Positions 6,933-10,433 of a stretch of DNA of 10,433 nucleotides are shown piece after piece; the first letter of the stretch is position 1, and every line of letters begins with the position of its first letter. Under the pieces are notes generated by a model that was not told the DNA's origin, searched no databases, and saw only the letters and a program-made list of their open reading frames with translations. Source of the DNA: GWF2-30-66 sp042576225 (GTDB lineage: Bacteria > Babelota > Babeliae > Babelales > Vermiphilaceae); assembly GCA_042576225.1 (NCBI GenBank), contig JBHPCA010000044.1:1-10433 (forward strand). The letters run 5' to 3'. The translations under genes and the position numbers were made by a program.

Positions 6933-8490
6933 ATTTTTTATTATTATTCACAACATTTAACAAAAACTCTGTCCCCTTTTTGAGCGTTCGCTTTTGCGTC
7001 TTGAAGTCAACTTTACATATGCCATACTTAACTTTGTACCCATATGACCATTCAAAATTATCAAGTAATGACCAGGTAACATACCCTCGCACATCAACGC
7101 CATCTTTCATCGCTTTTGACAATGCATACAAATATCTCTGGTAAAATAAACTTCGGTCAGAATCTTTGCGTGCAGCTATACCATTTTCTGTCACATAGAT
7201 TGGCATGCTTTTAGACTTTATTTTCTCAAGTGGTTTTGCAAGTTCTTTATTTATATCAATCAACGCTCTGTAAAACCCTTCTGGGTAGATAGTATATCGT
7301 GGATTTTTGGTCGTTATACACTCAGGCCTGCAAACAACGTTACCGCTTTTTGCATAACCAGCAGAGTAATAGTTTAACCCAATACAATCAAGAGCTCCTT
7401 TTGCTAATTTGTTTTTGTAATACATTGATACTTTGCCCGGGATCCAAACTTTAAACGCCCCCGTTTTGAAAAAATTGTATATAATTGTATTGGAAAGATA
7501 GTTTCCCATATAACTAAACAATAAATCCAGTGGTTTTAACAAACTCCATGGATCAATCTGAAAAATATTTTTGTAAATCCCAATACACGAATTTTTATCT
7601 ATACTTTTGAGCTTGTGATATACCTGCACATGCGACTCTAACAAATTCTTAAGCACTTCAATTGCCAAAGCCATATTTTTTTTAAATGGCGGCTTGGACG
7701 CCTGCGAGTACCCAGGCATTGCATGCCCCACAAAAGTATTGAACGTAAACCATAAATGCACATACTTTTTTAATCTCGTAAAAACTTTCTCACAAAATCT
7801 CACAAAATATTTGATATTTTTTTCTTTCTCAAACGCCCCTTTATCTTCAAACCAACAGGGATGGGTATAATGGTGCAACGTCACGACCGGCTTTATCCCC
7901 TTTTTGACCATATATTTGCACACATCTTCATAGTGATCTAATACGTCAGTGTCAAACTCACCTTTTTTTGGCTCCACTTTACCCCATGACAAAGAAATTC
8001 TGAACGTGTTAAATCCAAGTTTTTGGAGCAAATCTATATCTTCTTTGTACCGCGTCCAATGTTCACATGCCTTGCCAGATTTATACGGCACCGGCTTTAC
8101 CAACTCGCCATCTATCTTGACCTCTTTGCCCTCACAACGATGCCATTGGTTATACGGCTTTATGCTCGCCCCATCTTGACCCTCTACTTGATAGGCAGAA
8201 GTAGCAACACCCCATAAAAAAGGCTCTCTAACATCTTTTTCACTAAGCTTTCTCGTAAACTTGAGATTTTTTGCGTCTATATTTATATTTTTCCAGTCCC
8301 ACTTGAGACGCGATGAATGATTCGCAAGGGCATATGCGCCTTTATAACCAACAAATACACATATTGCGGTCAATAAGCCACCCCAGCTCAACTTTTTCAA
8401 GTTAATATTTTTTAAACCAGAGAAATTCATAGCATTTATATGAAACGCCAAAGATAAAGCTAAAATTACGGCTGAGAGCCTCTTTAACAT
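6931..8490 (-). CDS. Exported GH1 (beta-glucosidase-like) protein lacking the acid/base Glu, copy b
   Basis: Paralogue of the GH1 gene at 4282-5910 and first gene of the minus-strand run; 519 aa. A signal peptide (MLKRLSAVILALSLAFHINA) is followed by a second hydrophobic stretch, about 36-55 (GGLLTAICVFVGYKGAYALA), that may anchor it in a membrane; copy a lacks this. The GH1 barrel begins near FLWGVATSAYQVEG (Gln101) and includes CEHWTRYKED, RISLSWG, TLHHYTHPCWF (His207), GLNYYSAGY, YVTENG (nucleophile Glu435) and WSLLDNFEW (Glu480, the glycon-binding Glu, kept here). The acid/base site reads TFNTF, with Thr252 in place of Glu, as in copy a. The spacing and the sugar-binding residues are otherwise intact, so the pocket may still bind sugar. 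The start at 8490 is chosen because AGGA (8502-8499) lies 8 nt before it; the ATG at 8499 overlaps that site. Divergent from the gene at 8605. Confidence 0.92.
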   Translation of the reverse strand: MLKRLSAVILALSLAFHINAMNFSGLKNINLKKLSWGGLLTAICVFVGYKGAYALANHSSRLKWDWKNINIDAKNLKFTRKLSEKDVREPFLWGVATSAYQVEGQDGASIKPYNQWHRCEGKEVKIDGELVKPVPYKSGKACEHWTRYKEDIDLLQKLGFNTFRISLSWGKVEPKKGEFDTDVLDHYEDVCKYMVKKGIKPVVTLHHYTHPCWFEDKGAFEKEKNIKYFVRFCEKVFTRLKKYVHLWFTFNTFVGHAMPGYSQASKPPFKKNMALAIEVLKNLLESHVQVYHKLKSIDKNSCIGIYKNIFQIDPWSLLKPLDLLFSYMGNYLSNTIIYNFFKTGAFKVWIPGKVSMYYKNKLAKGALDCIGLNYYSAGYAKSGNVVCRPECITTKNPRYTIYPEGFYRALIDINKELAKPLEKIKSKSMPIYVTENGIAARKDSDRSLFYQRYLYALSKAMKDGVDVRGYVTWSLLDNFEWSYGYKVKYGICKVDFKTQKRTLKKGTEFLLNVVNNNKK

Positions 8491-8498
8491 AAAGTTCA

Positions 8499-8502
8499 TC
8501 CT
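8499..8502 (-). promoter_or_regulatory. Ribosome binding site deciding the GH1-b start
   Basis: AGGA on the minus strand, 8 nt before ATG 8490-8488. It overlaps the first in-frame ATG (8499-8497), which therefore has no usable Shine-Dalgarno sequence. Confidence 0.55.
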
Positions 8503-8524
8503 AGAAATTGTGGTTAAATGGTTT

Positions 8525-8530
8525 TATAAT
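8525..8530 (+). promoter_or_regulatory. Possible -10 box for the gene at 8605
   Basis: A perfect TATAAT hexamer 74 bp before the ATG. At 17 bp upstream only TAGAAA (8502-8507) is available as a -35 box, so the promoter is uncertain. Confidence 0.3.
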
Positions 8531-8542
8531 AAAAAAGTATAC

Positions 8543-8551
8543 ACTATAGCA
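8543..8551 (-). promoter_or_regulatory. Possible extended -10 promoter for the GH1/hydrolase operon
   Basis: The minus strand reads TGCTATAGT, an extended -10 element (TGnTATAGT), with a weak TTGGGC 18 nt upstream (8572-8567). It lies 52 bp before the GH1-b start, in the divergent intergenic region. Plausible but not strong. Confidence 0.35.
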
Positions 8552-8604
8552 TGTGTCTACTCAAGAGCCCAAAAACCTACAAATAGCAATAAAAAAAGGC
8601 ACAT

Positions 8605-9747
8605 ATGCCAAAAAAACTTATAACCATGGCACTAACTTTGTCGCTTATGCTCAGCACTACCGGGGTGTACCCATACGGAGAAACATTTACGCTGCTGACA
8701 AAAAAACAGAAAAATGGTACTACACACTGCATATGGCTTATACACGACAGGCACGAGCCCTACCGCAACTTATCAAAAAAGACAACAAAATATATAATTA
8801 AAAATGGAAGAAACGATATAAGAAAAATAGCGCTTAAATTGGGAAAAAATACTCGCGTCTATGTAGAAGATAGCAACCATTACCCTTCTATGCCAGATTT
8901 TAACCCTTATGACATCAGGCATTTTTGCAAAGATGATAAAAATCCTATGCTCTTAGGCGGATTATACAAGTTTTTGAAAAAAAACAATATAAAAGTAACG
9001 AATATAGAAACAAGACCATTTTTATTTATCCATTATAAAGATCGCAAAGCATGCAACCAACTAAAACTATATACCTGTTTTACGCTACTGTTCTTAGCAA
9101 TTTTCTCGTATATGATACTCGCTTATTTCGATAGAACTATACTATCGAAAGTTGTACCCATACTATTTGTAGCCCCAATAGGCATATCGTATGGGGTGAA
9201 CAAATTAAGAAACAAAACAAAGTTGGCGCTATATCGTAAGATCGACAAGATTAGTAATAAAAAACGTAAAAACAAAATTTTAAAAACAGTTAAAAAATGG
9301 AAAAAAGAAGATTTGCAAGAGTTTAAAAAATGGAAAAAAGAAAAACTTAAAGCCTGGAAAGAAAAAAAATATAACAAAAGTTTTTCGGGATTTAGTTATA
9401 AACAAAAGCTTAACGCAACAGAAATCAACATAAAATACTGTTATTACCTAGAAAGTTACACAATAACCAAAATCTTAAATAATTTGCATAAAACTAAGTT
9501 ACACAAAAAATACATGCACAAATTTACTTATAAACCCAACTGTAAGCATGACTATAAACATGATATTGTCGCTGCCGGGAGCTTTCATTGCAATCGAATA
9601 AAACAAGCTTTTATAAAAGAGTTTGGATATAAAAAGAGATACTCTATTTCTATTCCTGAGCCGGAGAACAAACCACCCGATGTGATACTCAAAATAGAAA
9701 AATGCTTTGAAAAGGGGCTGAAAATACTCTCTCAAAATAAAGAATAA
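8605..9747 (+). CDS. Exported two-TM protein, possibly TraB/TIKI-like
   Basis: Function unknown; 380 aa. A signal peptide (about 1-22) leads into an extracytoplasmic part with WLIHDRHEP (44-52), RVYVEDSNHY (84-93) and VTNIETRP (131-138). Two hydrophobic segments (about 157-175 and 180-196) come next, then a strongly basic, probably helical stretch with evenly placed Trp (KKWKKEDL, KKWKKEKL, AWKEKK; about 221-256). Near the end is HDIVAAGSFHCNRIKQAF followed by GY (about 319-342). The order 'His-rich strand end, VxxED, late xxAGSxH...L..GY' resembles the TraB/ChaN/TIKI fold, in which separated His and Glu residues form a metal site. This is only a pattern resemblance, and the family usually lacks the central membrane hairpin. 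ATG at 8605 is preceded by AAGG (8596-8599) with 5 nt between. The gene is divergent from the GH1/hydrolase run. Confidence 0.88.
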   Translation: MPKKLITMALTLSLMLSTTGVYPYGETFTLLTKKQKNGTTHCIWLIHDRHEPYRNLSKKTTKYIIKNGRNDIRKIALKLGKNTRVYVEDSNHYPSMPDFNPYDIRHFCKDDKNPMLLGGLYKFLKKNNIKVTNIETRPFLFIHYKDRKACNQLKLYTCFTLLFLAIFSYMILAYFDRTILSKVVPILFVAPIGISYGVNKLRNKTKLALYRKIDKISNKKRKNKILKTVKKWKKEDLQEFKKWKKEKLKAWKEKKYNKSFSGFSYKQKLNATEINIKYCYYLESYTITKILNNLHKTKLHKKYMHKFTYKPNCKHDYKHDIVAAGSFHCNRIKQAFIKEFGYKKRYSISIPEPENKPPDVILKIEKCFEKGLKILSQNKE

Positions 9748-9784
9748 CCCGATATTTAACGATAAAAAGTATGCCCTTTTGCGC

Positions 9785-9813
9785 TTTACATCAAAGCCGG
9801 GGTCCTATATCCT
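9785..9813 (+). promoter_or_regulatory. Possible promoter of the permease gene
   Basis: TTTACA (9785-9790), 17-nt spacer, TATCCT (9808-9813), 45 bp before the ATG at 9858. TATCCT also forms the left half of a short inverted repeat with AGGATA (9822-9827), which could be an operator or a weak hairpin; it is AT-rich and has no proper U-run, so it is not a convincing terminator for the gene upstream. Confidence 0.35.
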
Positions 9814-9857
9814 GAGCATAAAGGATACTATTAATATTTTAAACTAGAGAGATAAAA

Positions 9858-10433
9858 ATGACTCAAGAGCGTAAATTATCGCTGCCAGTCGCTGTTTTAA
9901 TAAATATTAACATCATGTTGGGTACCGGAATTTTTGCAAACACGGTAAAATTGGCAAAACATGCCGGAGCGCTAAGCAGTTTATCATATATCATTATTGG
10001 GCTTTTAATGCTTCCATTAGTTCTATCAATAGCAAAGCTGACTGGTATGTACCCAGATGGAGGATTTTACACCTTTGGAAAAAAAGAGATATCAACCTTT
10101 GCAGGCTTTTTAGCCGCCTGGGGATATCTCATCGGCAAACTTGGCTCCGGTGCATTTATGGCCCACGTCTCTTTAAAATTGATACAGCATTTAGTACCAG
10201 TGCTCCAGAATATAAATATTTTGACTTTAGACGCAATAGTAATTGGTGGATTTGTTCTGCTAAACATGCTTAACATTAAAGCCGGCGGCAAGATACAAAC
10301 AGGTTTTACGATACTCAAACTTGTACCAATATCGTTTGCTATTTTATTTGGGTTATTTTTGTTTGAACCCTCAAATTTATCATCAATTCATAGAGTATGG
10401 GAAGGCATCCCTTCGTCACTGCCTCTACTGTTT
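9858..10433 (+). CDS. APC-superfamily amino-acid permease, N-terminal part
   Basis: Inner-membrane transporter, probably importing or exchanging amino acids; 192 residues are visible and the frame is still open at the window edge, so roughly the C-terminal half is missing. TM1 (about 9-30) holds the helix break LGTGIFAN (21-28), matching the G[ST]GIF motif that binds the substrate carboxylate in APC transporters. TM2 spans about 39-59, followed by YPDGGFYTFGKKEI (65-78), the usual P-x-GG-x-Y loop, and a membrane stretch FAGFLAAWGYLIG (81-93). Further helices lie near 121-138 and 149-170, the latter containing the FTILKLVPI segment common in this family. ATG at 9858 follows GAGAG (9846-9850). 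Such permeases suit an auxotrophic host-dependent bacterium. The exact substrate cannot be read from this part. Confidence 0.9.
   Translation, partial: MTQERKLSLPVAVLININIMLGTGIFANTVKLAKHAGALSSLSYIIIGLLMLPLVLSIAKLTGMYPDGGFYTFGKKEISTFAGFLAAWGYLIGKLGSGAFMAHVSLKLIQHLVPVLQNINILTLDAIVIGGFVLLNMLNIKAGGKIQTGFTILKLVPISFAILFGLFLFEPSNLSSIHRVWEGIPSSLPLLF

Noticed and set aside
8553..8801. 82-codon plus-strand open frame overlapping the gene at 8605
   Set aside because: It is a shifted-frame shadow without a ribosome site; the 380-aa frame has a signal peptide and a long coherent sequence.
10067..10318. 83-codon minus-strand open frame
   Set aside because: It is antisense to the APC permease, which has clear family motifs.

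Overview
The window looks like a stretch of a low-GC, host-associated bacterial genome. The best guess is a member of Candidatus Dependentiae (TM6) or a similar amoeba endosymbiont. This is inference from the AT-rich coding style, the series of Sec-type exported proteins of unknown role, lysine-rich proteins, and a dispersed short repeat that reads LRQAQDER inside coding sequences. No rRNA or other marker gene is present to prove it.

Layout. (1) 22-1875, minus: a large exported or membrane protein with two hydrophobic segments, a repeat-rich charged middle and a degenerate thioredoxin-like domain. (2) 1876-2173: divergent intergenic region with a near-consensus promoter for (3) 2174-2929, plus: a SpoU/TrmH-family RNA 2'-O-methyltransferase. 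(4) 2894-8490, minus: two consecutive copies of a two-gene cassette. Each copy is an exported glycoside hydrolase family 1 (GH1) protein followed by an exported alpha/beta-hydrolase. In transcription order they are GH1-b (8490-6931), hydrolase-b (6919-6017), GH1-a (5910-4282), and hydrolase-a (3847-2894). (5) 3848-4281: gene-free, carrying a 185-bp palindromic repeat element. (6) 8605-9747, plus: an exported two-TM protein of unknown function, possibly TraB/TIKI-like. (7) 9858 to the window end, plus: the N-terminal part of an APC-family amino-acid permease.

The most notable content is the duplicated GH1 plus alpha/beta-hydrolase cassette. All four proteins have signal peptides, so they probably act outside the cytoplasm on the same substrate. 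Both GH1 copies keep the nucleophile glutamate (TENG) but carry Thr where the acid/base glutamate of the NEP motif should be, so they are either atypical glycosidases or non-catalytic glycan-binding proteins. Copy a has also lost the sugar-binding Glu of the NFEW motif. The hydrolases keep a full Ser-Asp-His set.

A second theme is a 26-28 bp repeat. It occurs three times inside genes, always in the frame that reads LRQAQD(E/D)R, and twice as the arms of the intergenic palindrome. One coding copy lies just after the signal peptide of GH1-a and is absent from its paralogue GH1-b. This resembles the coding insertions of Rickettsia palindromic elements.
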